From Sthenelais limicola (lineage: Eukaryota; Annelida; Polychaeta; Phyllodocida; Sigalionidae): 64,000 nucleotides of DNA. Positions 41,178-54,539 of this stretch are shown piece by piece. The notes under the pieces were generated by a model. It was not told the DNA's origin, searched no databases, and saw only the letters and a program-made list of their open reading frames with translations. The position numbers and the translations under genes are program-made. The stretch spans positions 56,354,966 to 56,418,965 of the forward strand of contig OW804094.1 of assembly GCA_942159475.1 (NCBI GenBank), read 5' to 3'. Numbering within the stretch: the first letter of the stretch is position 1; every line of letters begins with the position of its first letter.

Positions 41178-43524
41178 GTAACGAAACTTACTCAATATGG
41201 ATAAATTATGACATTGTATTCATCCGTGTAGCTTATTGTATCGGTTAATGGTGATCGAATTATCATACTACCCGAAAACATCTACAATTAGATTTTTCAG
41301 TGTTCCATTCAGCATTTCCTTATATACCGTTGCAAAACAGTTGCTATATATATAAGACAAGATATTTTTTTGTTCAAAAATATTTATTCAGGTAAATCAA
41401 GCAGATACACGCTCACAAGTGTGTTTTTCGTTGTGTCCTGAATAAAGTTCAAGTAATTCTACAGTGGTACATGTGTTTTTTTAAAGAAATTATTTAATAT
41501 TTAATCCTTTTTAGATTTATATAAAATGGTAAGTGAAAAAGGAAGTAGATAAGGTTTTATGAAATGACGAAATTAGGATGAGTGGTTGATGGCTCCAGTC
41601 TAATTAGATAATACATATCTTATGGTACAGAGTAGTGAGTTTGAGATCGGTCTCCATATTTGAACTATATAATAATCGTAATAATAATAATGTAAGTGCT
41701 ACCTTTTCTCTACTACTAATGTATTACCGAAGTACCACTATAGATATATGACAAGTGACAAAGGTTGGAGATTGACAAATTAACTTGAGTGAAATAAAAA
41801 TGTATCGTCGTTGAATCTGAGCAATTAAGGGTTTACTGCAAGTAAGGCTTCGTTGAAAACATTTGGTGTGTCATATGTCTGGAAAAGAGTTAATGTTTGA
41901 AACATTAGTTCAAATATTTTCTTTTCGGGTCATTTTTTCGGTGCATGACCTCTCGATAAAGGTTGTTGGTATACATGTAGAATTTCGATAATCATAAGCA
42001 CGGGCACTGTGCTTTGTTGTCTCCGGGGGGCATTTATGTCCCTAACCCAGGAGGATCCATCCCCAGAGCACTCCATGGCCGATACCTCCAGCTGCACCCA
42101 CCGCAGTGTTTGTTTGATAGCTTGCACTTGCTGGAGATTCGCCACTCCTTCGCGCCACCTCGTGTGCGTTCTCTACACTACTTAGATCTTGCGATATTCC
42201 ACGAAGCGCTGTCGCACCAAGCACTTCCGGCACACTGCAGATAGGGCATGATAGACCAAAGAATATTCTGTGAAGAGAGGGCGAGAGGGTTGGTGGTGCA
42301 CAATGTAGGGAGTATGGGTGAGGGTGTGATGAATTTCTTAGACTAACAATAGCCAGTACTCTCAGGTATTTGTCAGCAATTATTAAATGTACATAGATGA
42401 TGCTTAAAATGCTTCTTGCAGTTTCAAGTTGCAGTTTCAAATTGTATGAAATGTATATGTATGCATGTATGAAACTGACGCATCTTTAATGCTAGTATCT
42501 TAATAGTCGGTCGTGAGAAGATTTATGCCATTGTGCATGACGTACACAACCCTAGAGGCAACCTCGTACGTACCACGCATTATCCGGGCATAAACAGACA
42601 AGCATATATATATATTGAGGCGCGCTGAGAAACATGTCTGGCCTTTAATTGTTGGTACATACACACACATCTATATGTATATGTTCAAATCGCACTGTAT
42701 ACAGCGACCACAGCTCGAAGTTACCGACGACTCCATGTCGGAGCGGCTTTCAAGTGCACACGATGTTATCTCTATAGCTGTAGCGGGGCTGACCTTGCGG
42801 GCTGCGAGCAAACGAGGAGCAGTTCTGGGAGTAGATGGTTGAGAGGCTGAGCTGGCCAAGGCTGTATACTCACCGTATCGACGTGACCGACTGGTAATGA
42901 CTTTTTGTTTTCCAGTTTACACTCGGCCTGAACTGAGTCAATCGGGCTCAGCTGTGGCCCGGCCGGCTAGAATGAATACTGTGTTGGCTCAACATTCATA
43001 CAGATTCTCTGCTATCTGCGTATTTATTCTAATTGCACCGAGTCGCGGCGAGATGCGACCATGGACGCCAAACAATGCCGACTAAATGGCATCAATACTC
43101 CGGTGGAATTGGACGCGTATGAATACATTTTGAAGTAATCGGAATAATATTTTTTGCTGTTACCAGCATGTAGAATGTTTAAGCAGGGGGAAACCTTGTA
43201 TAAATTTCGGAACCGTGCCAACTTTGCAGCATAACATGTATCGGTGATTTATCCCCTGATGTGGTAGGATCCAATAGGCCTCTGGAGAATTTCCATTATC
43301 ATAAAGCGTGATATAGATTTTGTTTGCATTACGATGAATATATATTATGTGGACTCAGGAATACGGTATAACTATCTTCAATCCAAATTCTAACCCAGAA
43401 AAGTACTTTTTGATATTGAATATGTGTTTACATCTCTAACAAGACTATGAGAGCATCGTTCCATTCATGTCGTTGGGACGCAATCACATGTCTTGGATCT
43501 GAGAATAATTTACATCACCCTTTC

Positions 43525-43549
43525 TTTTTTTTTTTTTTTTTTTTTTTTT
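43525..43549. repeat. T25 homopolymer
   Basis: Uninterrupted run of 25 T. It could be the tail of a minus-strand retroposed sequence, but no target duplication or parent sequence was recognised. Confidence 0.9.
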
Positions 43550-44304
43550 ACAAACAGCGCAAGGTATGAAACACTGGGCCTCGGCAACACGTACATGCGA
43601 ATAATTGGCGTCGCGCCTAGTTGACATAAACTAGGGTTCGCATCGCAGGCGTGTCGTATACATTTAAACACAAAGGAAAAGAAAAACTGGATGGTGAACT
43701 CCCAGAAAACAAGCAAAAATGTGTGGAGCCCAAACAATTCACGCCGCATATATGATTCAAGACAGTATTGCCATGTCTAGTGAGTAATTGTGGGTGATAT
43801 CTCGCGGTAGGAGTTTTTGTTTCCGAAAGTCGTCTGCTTCCGGTGTTGAGTCGCGCGTGTGGCCACGTGTTGAGCGAGGACTCGGTCCGTTAGCAAAGGA
43901 CAAACGTTTAAGTTCTAAAGAACAAAATCGGGCTCTGGTCGCCAATCTGGGCGCGTGGATCTTCATGCTCAACTGTAAACACGAGCCGTCATGGCCTTCC
44001 ATTTACTCAGTTAATGTAGAGCATCGGTAAACCTTTACCTAGCTGTGCATCGCAATCCTAGATACATGCTCTATGGATTTTTGTGTTTCGCCAATGTTGA
44101 CAAAGCTTTGTTGGTTGGATAGAAATGTATCCGTCCTCTCTTCTGGGATGCGCACAGTGAAAACACGGAGGCGTGTCGGTCGGATTTGTTACCTGTGTTC
44201 CCCCAACAGGTGTAGAGGACTCTCTCTTCATACACATCGACTATATGAGGAAAGTGAGAGTAAAACTGATGAGGGTAACAATGATTCACTCACAGGTCTA
44301 CATC

Positions 44305-44323
44305 GGGGGGGGGGGGGGGGGGG
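44305..44323. repeat. G19 homopolymer
   Basis: Longest uninterrupted G run in the window (19 bases). Confidence 0.95.
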
Positions 44324-47300
44324 TTCGACAAGAAATCGCGGAGACAGGCTATAATAGTATTGTACCAGTGAATGTAGAAAGTATCATTCGGATGAATAAT
44401 AATTCAATAATGATTATGCTAACATTTTTTATTTTGTTTTAAAACGTAAGTGCAAGATTGCTCGTGCACTTCTGATTTAAAATCAGGCCTTCCATGCAGT
44501 GCGTGCCATCCACTACACGCCTGACAGGCGGCTAATAATAGGGTTAAGTAATTTAATTCGAATAAATGACTTGTCACTGAAAATATTGCAAGACAAATAT
44601 AAGTTTCACCATTTATTAAAGATTTAATTGCTGATAATGTGTTAGTGTAACCATATGGGATGGCTTTTAAGAGTTATGTTATTATGTATTGATACATCTG
44701 AAACACTCATGCTTATGCAAAGCCATATGCAGATACCTTTCCCAGGTACGTTTGATGAATTAGAATAAAAACATTACAAGATTTGCATGCAGCAATTCCA
44801 AAATTAAGAAGTCTCGCTACATTTTTTTCATTTTCTTTCATAACAGCTGTATCGACAGTAACGCTTATCTAAAACGAAATTTAGGACCATTACAGAGGTA
44901 GATTATTTCTATTATCACGTTCCGGCGATGATGCATGGCAATTGCTTAGATCTGAGGAATATACAGTACTTTTTACATGGTCAATGGAATTTTTTGTTCC
45001 ACCTTCCAAGATATATGTACACAAAAGAAAACTGGCTCCCTGTACTTGGTGAATTAACCGGGAATTGTTTCCGTGTTAAACATTGAAAATCTGATCACAG
45101 TCAAAGCGAAGATGCCGGCGGGACGGTAGCCATTCGTCTTTTACCAGTATACCTTTCTTTTGTAATGACCGAGAAAAAACTCGCCGCTTCTTAATTCATC
45201 GCCATGAAGCGCTAACAAACATACAATCACAAATGACAAATATGTATACTACTCAGGCACATATCCAGGCACCCTAAAATAATGACCTTTCAAGCCGACC
45301 CTGAAGAAGCGGGGCCGTCCTTAGCACACATTGCCTCGAGATTCACAGAAAACTAGGGCCTCTGTCTCCCCAACTTAGTATCACGCGCGCCTTATTTTGG
45401 ACCACCCCAGCGACTGGAGGGGTGAACAATATTTGGGCGTGTCACAATGAACTGCCACTTTGGCGCCTAGTGTGTATCCTTAACATGACTGGTGAAAGAC
45501 CTCAGAGATGTAGCCCTTCACAGACGTGTCCATATGCCTTCAGAAGACATACCTTTGCGGCCGCCGCAATTGAAGAATCAAGTTTATTCGGCTTAAGTTC
45601 GAAGCGTCAGATACCGTTGTATAGACACTAAGAACAAGTTCTGTGTTTACAAATAGGGTATGAGAACGACAAAAGGGAGTCTGAAAATGGGAGCTTGAAC
45701 AAGGAGGTCTGGCACGAATCTGGTATTTTGAGTCACCTACATTTTGATTAAATAGCTGGGGTCTAAGGTTGTCCCTTTATTGAATGGTAAAGCACACACT
45801 GTGTAACCCTATAGGTTAATGGCTATTTTTCAAGGAGGATATTTTGGGAGTGTACTTTGGTAAAAGAAAATACTCCACTCGAATTGATTGAATGTGCAAT
45901 GAAACCAATGTTAATGCCACTCCAAACCTGCAGAAATGGATTAGGATTATTTCATGCGGTAAATTATAATGATAGTAATATGATGAAACCAATTTCCCTC
46001 CGCAAATCTTAAGAGACACATAGAAGTAAATGTATATTGCGCCTCGGGTATATCTTTCCACCAGATATATTCATACTCAAATCCTTCACCGATGTAAAAA
46101 CTTTAAAGCGACAACAAAAATAAAATGGACAAATGCAGTGTTTTTATAGTTATTATTTTCCAGTGAATTTGTATTTGTCTTTTGGTTATAGTTCCCCATT
46201 TAGAAATAACACAATAATCAGTCAGTGCAAAGAGATGATTCACAATATGACACAATAAGCAAACTGTTTGAAGGCTAAGCTTTTACAGCGGAGAACCGTC
46301 TGTAACCAGCACTTCGCCTACGCTCAAGAAAATCCACATTTCATCCCTGCTTTACTACAAAAAGATGTGTTTAGAGGACGAGGATATGAACAAAAATATT
46401 ATTTGGGTAAACAATCTGTTTCAAATTAGCACATTTCGAAGGGGAGGAGCCGGCAGTGCAGCTGTTTGGGAAGCAAATGTGTATTGTTCGTTACTAAAGC
46501 AACCAGAGATCATCTACAAAAGATCTAAGTATCCATAGCCTGGGGATTCTGTCATGCTAAGGCATGGCATATTTGCAGCAAAAATCTCCATGTTCCTGCT
46601 TGATACATAAAAAGTGTGGATCATTTATCCCCAACCAGGCAGAGAGAGGGAGTGGTGGTAATTATAACTCTATACCTGCAGACGGATCCAACGTTCAGAG
46701 AATGTGATCCTTTCATGCAAAGGATGAAATGGAGTCCGCATGGTGCAACAAGGACCATGCTCTTAAATGAGGCAAGAGAATTGTACCATTTTCACCCGAA
46801 AACTGCACTGAAACTCAAAATGGCTTTAAAAATAAATGTTCTCGAAAGTAGAGAGGTTAATAATCCATTAGTTCTATGACTTGTTTTGATACTTAAAACT
46901 TTGAATAATTCTCAGACATGGGGATTTGATGCAAATTCCTTCTACTATAATTATATGGTATATCAGGCAGCATGTACACACCATACACTTCTGTTGTGTA
47001 TTATGATGTATACAATATCTGAGTGTCGTTGGTAAATTATTACTAACGTAAGGGAGTTATATGGTGATTGTATGAGTATCCTTATCAAGTCAGAGTAATC
47101 CGATGGGCACATATGGAGTAGTGATGCATAGACAATGAAGTGCTATTTCAGTTAGACCTGCGATTATTGTTAGGTAATTTAGGCGGAAAGAGTAAACAGT
47201 TGTTTTAGACAGATGCACTTCCGTTTAAACACTGAATTTTGGCAATGTGGATTAAAGATTCGTCGGTACAGACTCATTAGCATCTCTTTATGAAGGTAGC

Positions 47301-49586
47301 ACAGGGACATTTACTGGTCATAAGTTCGATGATACATGATGCACTTCGTACAACCAATCCTCATTCTTATGTTAGAAGAGAGAAAGACGGTTTTGGGCGG
47401 TACTTCTTTACACTTTATTAAAGCACTTACTTTTCTATTCTCAGTCTGGGTATAATCTTTGATCGGAGCTGCAGTTTTAAAGCTAATGTCCACACTTTCC
47501 GCACGTGCCTGTAGCAACAGCGCAATTACCATAAAGAATAAGCAATATACATGCACACCCAGCAAATTAAATGATGATAAAAAGTGAGCAGATTTGACGC
47601 TAACAATATTTTCAAATACGCTCCATCTAACATTTTTTTTCAAATACGCTCCATCATCAAACTGTAGCCCCCTTCCCCAGATTATTTATTGAAAAAATTG
47701 TAAACTTCACTAATCAACATATCATTCTGTTATTGTTAGCTTGTCCTTCTTCTTCCACAAAGGGAATGAACTGAAGTTAACCTGGATTATTGTTGAAGTA
47801 CCCACACCCTTTTCAGCTTTTCAGTTTCACGATTTAAACCAACGGCTTCATTATTATATGTTTATGTATGCTCCCGCCACAAATAAGTTCATGTACCTGA
47901 CTTGCATTGGAAACAGGTAAATATATCATCTCAAATAAAAGAACAAACTTGCTAAATAATAGTTGACACTAAGCTGTTTTGACATCACCCTACTCGGCGC
48001 ATCTCAAGTGCATTGATAGGTAGTGATTAGTGTTCGGGGGCCCCACGTATAACACCTTCGTTTAATCCCATCATCCTGATTAAGAAACCATACCGCCCGA
48101 CCCAGGAGTTTCTCTCATAATCCTTGCAAGCTAAAGCAACCGATGGTTCATTAATTGGCTGTTCTTTGGGTAAGCGCAGGTACGGGAGATATACATATCA
48201 GCAACAGAGACGATTTTCGCGGGTAATTAACGATAACATTTCTGACACGATGTGTTATTAACCAACGATGTGTTGAAACATGTACTGATGTTATATCACA
48301 ACCAACGTTCAGGCAATTTTCGGCCTTTCTATCACATGCTGAATAAATTTATTCCTTCTGAGGCTTGTATCTTCCTACCCCTTCCTCCCTATTCTCTATT
48401 GAAAATATGTAATCATGGAAACATGTGGAAACACTGTATTCAAAATAGGCTATTATGGAGAAAGCAAAAGTTTTGAAATACATCCCCCTCCTTTCAGACC
48501 TCCTTTTGAAAAGCCTTGTTAGTTGACGCGAGCATAGAGGTAACAAGTTGACAAGCGCCACCTTTGGTGTCCAGGTAACATCACGTCTCGGAAACGAAGC
48601 TTACTCAGGGTTACCACATCGGCCAACCTCCTCCCTTTCACCGCCATTTTATCCTGTAACAAAACCCCAGCCAGGCTCCTTCTCAAATCCCTCTTTGTCC
48701 GACTCCATCAGAGGAACTTAAAGTTTGATCAGCCTTCGTCAGCTGTATCAATATATTAGTCGGTCGCCATCGATCTCCCGCCAAAAATGAGACGAAAAAT
48801 GGTGCAGGCATCACGTAGCGTGGAAGCCGTTACAAAGGCTGTCGATACCCAGCTTGCTTTCATTTGCCAAGTAATACCAAAGGATACTTCAGGTTGGAGA
48901 GAGAGATGCAGAGCTTGATAGACCCCACCTTCAGCACGATCCCTACACATATTGATACCGCTTAAGCCCAACACCCTGAAGCCATTCGCAACGTATAAAT
49001 GGCCCCATATCGATTTGCCAGCACCCAGCCTATGTATGACAAGTGGTTAGTCGATAGAGTATACATAAAGAAATGTTAATAATAGTAGTTGTTCATACAA
49101 TGGAAATTCATAATTATGAGCTTGTCCGAAGGGATCAGGAGGATTCCTTTGAAATGACATGCATAGGAGTGGGCACAAGAAAGGAGGGGGTCATTAATGC
49201 TTCACAAACTAACCACTTAATTTTATCAATAGTGCAAACACGAGAAAGGGAATCATTCAAGGTCGAGTGTTTCTTAAACCAGTTCTTGACAAAAAATGAG
49301 TCACATTGAGCAAAAATGACTGAGCCATATTCTTGTTCAGCCTGATGTCATTCTAGTCGCACGCAAAGGTCTGCAAGATAATTATCAATTGTTCGGTATC
49401 ACAAATGTCTTTCCACGTTTCTTCATTTTTGGTGATGGTATTTTTTCCCATAGACAAATCAGTTATTAAGTTACATTAATTTGCTTGATAACTTAGAAGA
49501 CGGCTCAGATAACATTCAATTCTCCCTGCATCTGGTATCCTATACATGCACATATGTGTGTCCATGTGTTCATAAAGTTAGTACTA

Positions 49587-51635
49587 CACTCTAAGAAAAA
49601 AGGGTTCTTTTGGGTTCTTGATAGAACCCCATGGTTCTACCAAGAACCCTAGGGTTCTTCGGCACCTAAAAGGGTTCTTCGGGACCACCGGAGGTTCCAT
49701 GTAGAACCATAGGGGTTCTTCAGCGATTTAAGGGTTCTTTGTGCACTTGAAGGGTTTTTTTAACTCAAAGCAGTTCTACAAAGAACCCCTTTTTCTCCTT
49801 AGGGGTTCCGTCAAGAACCATTTCAGCTGCATACATTGGTGCATCATAAAAGCATATAAAAAAAAATTGTACAAAAAATAGACGAATGTTTTTTTTTGTT
49901 TTTTTTTATACAAAACCGTTAATAATTGTTTTTGTTATTTTATAAAAAAAAATCAAGGTGAACCGTTCCGGTGGTGATGATGCCACTTCCAAACCTGTCC
50001 TTCTGCAAGATCGATTGCTTCAGCCTGATGGTGTTCTAGTGTGTGTTCTAATGTGTGTGCGAACGCCGACGGACGGATTTTAGGAATTGTTCTTGTTTGC
50101 ATTTAAAGTCAATGCTGATTTTTGAAGAGAGAAAATGTCTTGTGACCATCATGAAGTGCAAGACACTGTAGCTGGATCAAGATATCAGCACAAATTAGTG
50201 ATTATTGACTCTGGTTGTCCCGAATTATAGTCACAGGACCCTTTATACATATAGCATATAATTACAAGATTAATCTGATATCTACCTATACAAATCTAAA
50301 CATTGCCGTTTATTGCGGTTTAATTAGATTCTGACGACCTGAGTGCTTTAAAACTAGGTGGTGCATTCACACATCATTCATATATAGGCTATATGCAGCC
50401 TCTACCAGTCGCGCAGGTAGGCCTACTATGAGTGACATTAGGTGGTACTTTGACTGAGACTAGAGAGTGGTATTTGACTGTGAATAACTCGACCATGCCT
50501 CTATTATTGGATGGAAATTATTATATTAAATTGAAGTTTGAGTAGGATGATGTAATAAAATAGGCGGAGCTTTGGGAGTCACTTTTACACTCTTTTACCG
50601 TACCAACAAGTTTCAGCGGTCGAAATAACGTCACCATGACGATGACGGAAATGGTATAACTTGGGGTGAGGCGAGGGTGCAAGCAGGCCCGTGTTAACCC
50701 CACCTTGACCTACATACTGGGCTCATGAGCCAGGTAAGGCCAGTCACGCCTGGGTGGGCACTGACCCTAGGCTAGCAAGCCTATAGGGTTTGTGTCTTGC
50801 TTCACTTACAATCTAACGGCCAGAAGAGAAGCACACTCAAGCACACTTTAAATTGACTCACTTGTATGGGAGTCAAGGTAAGTTTATATATTACTAATAT
50901 GTTTTTTCTCACATCAGCTCTATAGACTAATTTACTTTCATATTCCTAAGTAGTAAAAATTAACTTTTGTATTAATGCATTATGTTTCATATATTCCCAG
51001 GATACATGCAAGACTCAGAGAGATGGATAGTAAGGATTGAGAACGGACATGTGGATTGAAACCAGTTGTTTCTCTTCCTCTATTCGGACATGGTAAACCA
51101 TCAAGTCATGAGGGGGGAAGGAGAATAGGACTACCAAAGTAGGACAACCACAATTATGGCTATAGACTATTGATTACGATTTAAAGATGTGACCTAGAGA
51201 CCACCAAAGGGATTTTATTTTTATTTACAGGATCTACATTACATCAATGCAGAAGGAAGGAAGGATGTATTGACTGGAATACCCACTGATGAATAAGGCA
51301 ACATACTATCCACGCCATGAAATGGAATATGTTGAATAATTTGATGAAAAGTGATGTTACTTCAGCAATAAAAACAATAATAAATTCAACTAGGTTTTGA
51401 AGAACCATCTTCAAATCAGGGGTTCTATGTAGAACCCTACCTATTTTGGCCAGAGGGTTCTTCAAAGGGTTCTTCAAATCCAGGGTTCTATGTAGAACCC
51501 TGCCTATTCCCGAAACGGGGGTTCTACTTAGAACCCTCAAAAAAGGGTTCTAACAAGAACCATTAGGGGTTCTGCCATGTCGACAAGCCGAAGAACCCTT
51601 AAGGGTTCTTGTTAGAACCCTTTCTTCTTAGAGTG
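49587..51635. mobile_element. DNA transposon-like element, copy 1 (about 2.05 kb)
   Basis: Begins CACTCTAAGAA and ends TTCTTAGAGTG, flanked by TA on both sides (49585-49586 and 51636-51637), consistent with a 2-bp target duplication. Both ends are packed with short palindromes of the form GGGTTCTnnnnAGAACCC. The first 180 bases or so match the reverse complement of copy 2's right end, and about 50700-51635 matches the reverse complement of copy 2's left 0.9 kb. The middle (about 49770-50695) has no counterpart in copy 2; it includes A- and T-runs (49857-49960) and no recognisable domain. Plus-strand splice-like signals (GTAAGT at 50878, acceptors ending 51000 and 51230) are shared with copy 2, but the exons they would bound are not open in any frame. 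No transposase is visible, so the copy is non-autonomous. Confidence 0.8.
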
Positions 51636-51637
51636 TA

Positions 51638-52900
51638 TTGTTAAGATGTCTAACTTCATCCATTCCAATTGAACTTTATAGACCTATGCTTTAATGGACA
51701 GATTTCTATATACTTTGTGCCATGGCATTCATCAATATCTAACCATCCTTGCACGTCCCCAAGGTTTTTGGAACATAGTATTATTGTATAGAATGCGTCA
51801 GGTAAAATAAAAAAAGAAACGTCCGACCGGTATTTGTCCTTTCCATACGGTATAGTCGGAATTTATTTTAAGTCTTTCCTCACGAATCAAACAAACTCCG
51901 TTGTTCTGACTCAAGCAAAGATAAATCACCTACTCAGGCAAGGACAACCCCAACCGTCATCATAAACACACTTATTTGTTTTTAGTATTGAAACCTGTCA
52001 GAAAGACCTAGACGTATGCCATGTCATTCGTCTAGATACATGGACACTGTCAATAACTTATACCAATATACCTCTCCTTCTCCATTGGCATTGATTGACA
52101 GTTGTTGTCAGTGATATCGAAGGATTATCTTCGATTGATGCCTCGAGTGCCTATTGTGATAATCAACTCTTGTTGATGGCACTAGCAATCGGTATCTGAT
52201 GTTGGTGAAGAGATTAGAGCGTGGACTTTCCAGGTTGGGGATAAGGTAGATTTGAGATAAACGGATTGGGAAGGGAATAAATGGTCTAGGAAACACGCAC
52301 TATCTCTGCGATCTCGACTCAAGAATGGGATACTTTTGCTACACCTAACTATGGATTATCAGCTTATTCAGCCATGTGCCATGAATCATCCGGTAGATAG
52401 TTCACGGAGCATTTAGTGCATCTTAATGTTTACACGGCATTTGGAGTTGACGATATTTGTTGAAGGACTGACATATATATACAGCAGTGTATAAGATGCT
52501 GGGCTTGATTCAAAATGTAGTTTTTATTCAACATAATAACAATGGGCAACGTATATTATACACACTTACTTTTAAGTTCGGACGCATTAACTAATTGAAA
52601 TATATATAAAATATTTGTTTAAATGTGAGATTGCAGTCGAAAGATTCTGAGCGATTGTGGGGAATATGGGTGCTATATCAGCCTGGCGAGAAGAAGAAGC
52701 AGCATATTATATGTCACGTATATATATGTATACCTTAATAAATTTGTCCATCAAAGGAACCTATCCAAGACCTTCTTTGTCATCCCAATATATGAATCCG
52801 CCACCACCATACATGTCCGTCCCTGAAATGCACCCTCATAATTCCATTTGAAGCAGCTATGTTCAGAGACAGAAAATAGAGAAATGGCTAAGTAGTGCCC
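51638..52900. other. Unique-looking DNA between the two elements
   Basis: AT-rich, with no gene, tandem repeat or inverted repeat noticed apart from short TA runs near 52475 and 52720. Confidence 0.5.
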
Positions 52901-52939
52901 CGATTCTTTTGGACTTATTTTTATATGTAGATATATAGA

Positions 52940-53003
52940 CAAAAGTGCCCAAGGTGCCCAAGGGCAATATGCACTGGAGATATCTGCCAAGGGCACTTTT
53001 GTG
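52940..53003. repeat. Foldback sequence with AGTGCCC arms
   Basis: ACAAAAGTGCCC on the left pairs perfectly with GGGCACTTTTGT on the right. The 40-base centre repeats AAGGTGCCCAAGGGC. It looks like a tiny palindromic insertion. Confidence 0.6.
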
Positions 53004-53419
53004 TTTATTATACCATTTTTCGACATTTTACGTGGAAAATCGATGAAAAATAGCCTAAATGTGGATCTCCTCAGTGAGTCAGTGGCCCCTTCCACCTCCC
53101 TCTGCTAATTTTGTAATCATTGAATCAATCATTTGTCCAGTTAGCTGTGCCATATCTAGGCACATCGGTAGGCTAAAGTTTAAGCTATTACTTATGTTGT
53201 GGCCAGCGAGGCCTTCATCGGCACTTTTTCATAGGCTAAGTGCTTGATTTCAAGTTAAACTAAATTGCCAAACTATCAAATAATTTCTTTTTCTTGAAAT
53301 GCCCTTATCCATGCAAGATATTTTTTGTTTATTTTTTTTTCGCCGGAAATATTAGTTCAAATAAAAATAAAATAGAAACAAACAATGGGACTATTTTTTC
53401 TATATGCGGGCAATACAGG

Positions 53420-53460
53420 AAAAATGCGGGCAATACATATTCTGTACTGCCCGCATTTTT
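53420..53460. repeat. Hairpin with 18-bp arms and 5-base loop
   Basis: AAAAATGCGGGCAATACA (53420-53437) and TGTACTGCCCGCATTTTT (53443-53460) pair with one mismatch. ATGCGGGCAATACA also occurs just before, at about 53404, as a direct copy. Open frames on both strands here are a by-product of the palindrome. Confidence 0.75.
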
Positions 53461-54322
53461 CAATACGAGGCTCAGGGCCCAGAGGGCCCAGAGCTGGGCA
53501 TATCTTGACATTCTTAAAAAATATTGGTACATATGTTGTGTCTTCAAGCCCCTTACAGTCCTTTGATATTACAAGGCAGATCATCTCATATAATCATAAG
53601 AATACAATGATATGAGGGCAATTAATTATCATATCTATTATGAATATAAAACATCAAATATGGACTACAGGCCACTTAAAGACTGTCGCAACATATACAT
53701 GACATTCAAATGACAATTCAATTCAAGGATTCTTTTATTGCTGAAGATGTTTTACAGTAAGGTTGCCCAACATTCTAAGTAAACAATTGTCTAAATAGGT
53801 CTTCCGTTGGCTGCCCACAATAGATTTTGTGTTATTTTTGTGTTAAAACCGCCCTACAGACATACCATTTTTAGGTTGTTCCAAATGAGCTTTGATTTGA
53901 GTTCTGCAGATATGTATACAACTGCACATAAAAACACTCATGGTGCATATAATCCAAATATTATTAAAATAGTCTTTGGGGCAATAAAGAACCTATCTTC
54001 TCAGAAACTGCTGGCCAGATCTCCGTTATATTTCACATGCACATTGCCAAAAATGGTGCCGAGCCATTCCGCTATGTTTCATTAACACTTTTGGAAGATA
54101 TCAGGGTTATAAATGGGTGTGAAATGGGTTGAAATTGAACACCCCCATCCAGGGTCCCCATCAGTGCCTGAAAATAATCCCCTATCAGTGCCCCTACACC
54201 AGAATGAGGCAATTTGCATATTGTGTGTGTATATAGGTCAGTGCGTGTCATAGGTGTCATAGGTGTCATAGCATGGACACTTTTTAAAATGTGGTTTTCT
54301 ATACTTTACTCCCGATTTTGTT
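53461..54322. other. Non-coding DNA
   Basis: No gene recognised. A short CATAGGTGT tandem lies near 54247-54271. Confidence 0.5.
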
Positions 54323-54490
54323 AGCAGGTGAGAGATTAGCGGGGGGATGAGATTGGCGGGGGGTGAGATCGGCGGGGGGTGAGATCGGCAGGTGAGAGAT
54401 CGGCGGGTGAGAGATCGGCGGGTGAGAGATCGGCAGGGGATTAGATCGGCAGGTGAGAGATCAAGGGGGGGCTGAGATCAGCGGGTGACA
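54323..54490. repeat. G-rich minisatellite (GGTGAGAGATCGGC-type)
   Basis: About nine imperfect units of 15-18 bases containing GGTGAGAGATCGGC or GGGGTGAGATCGGC. It is followed by a short CTGT/CT microsatellite (about 54509-54536). The G-runs make the plus strand prone to G-quadruplex formation. Confidence 0.85.
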
Positions 54491-54539
54491 GAATGCATCT
54501 CAGCTGTGTCTCTGTCTGTCTGTCTCTCTCTCTCACCCT

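Larger units (their letters stand above)
41178..49584. other. Intergenic DNA with simple repeats
   Basis: No supportable gene. It contains T25 (43525-43549), G19 (44305-44323), a CpG-dense patch at about 43790-43990, a short tandem duplication near 47600-47655 and a YY1-like CCGCCATTTT near 48640. One 110-codon minus-strand frame (47311-47643) has a signal-peptide-like segment but no other support. Confidence 0.5.

Noticed and set aside
43525..43549. Poly(A) tail of a processed pseudogene
   Set aside because: No coding or repeat sequence adjoining the T25 run was recognised, and no target duplication was seen.
53294..53615. Mirror-image open frames on both strands
   Set aside because: Explained by the hairpin and its direct repeat; no known protein family.
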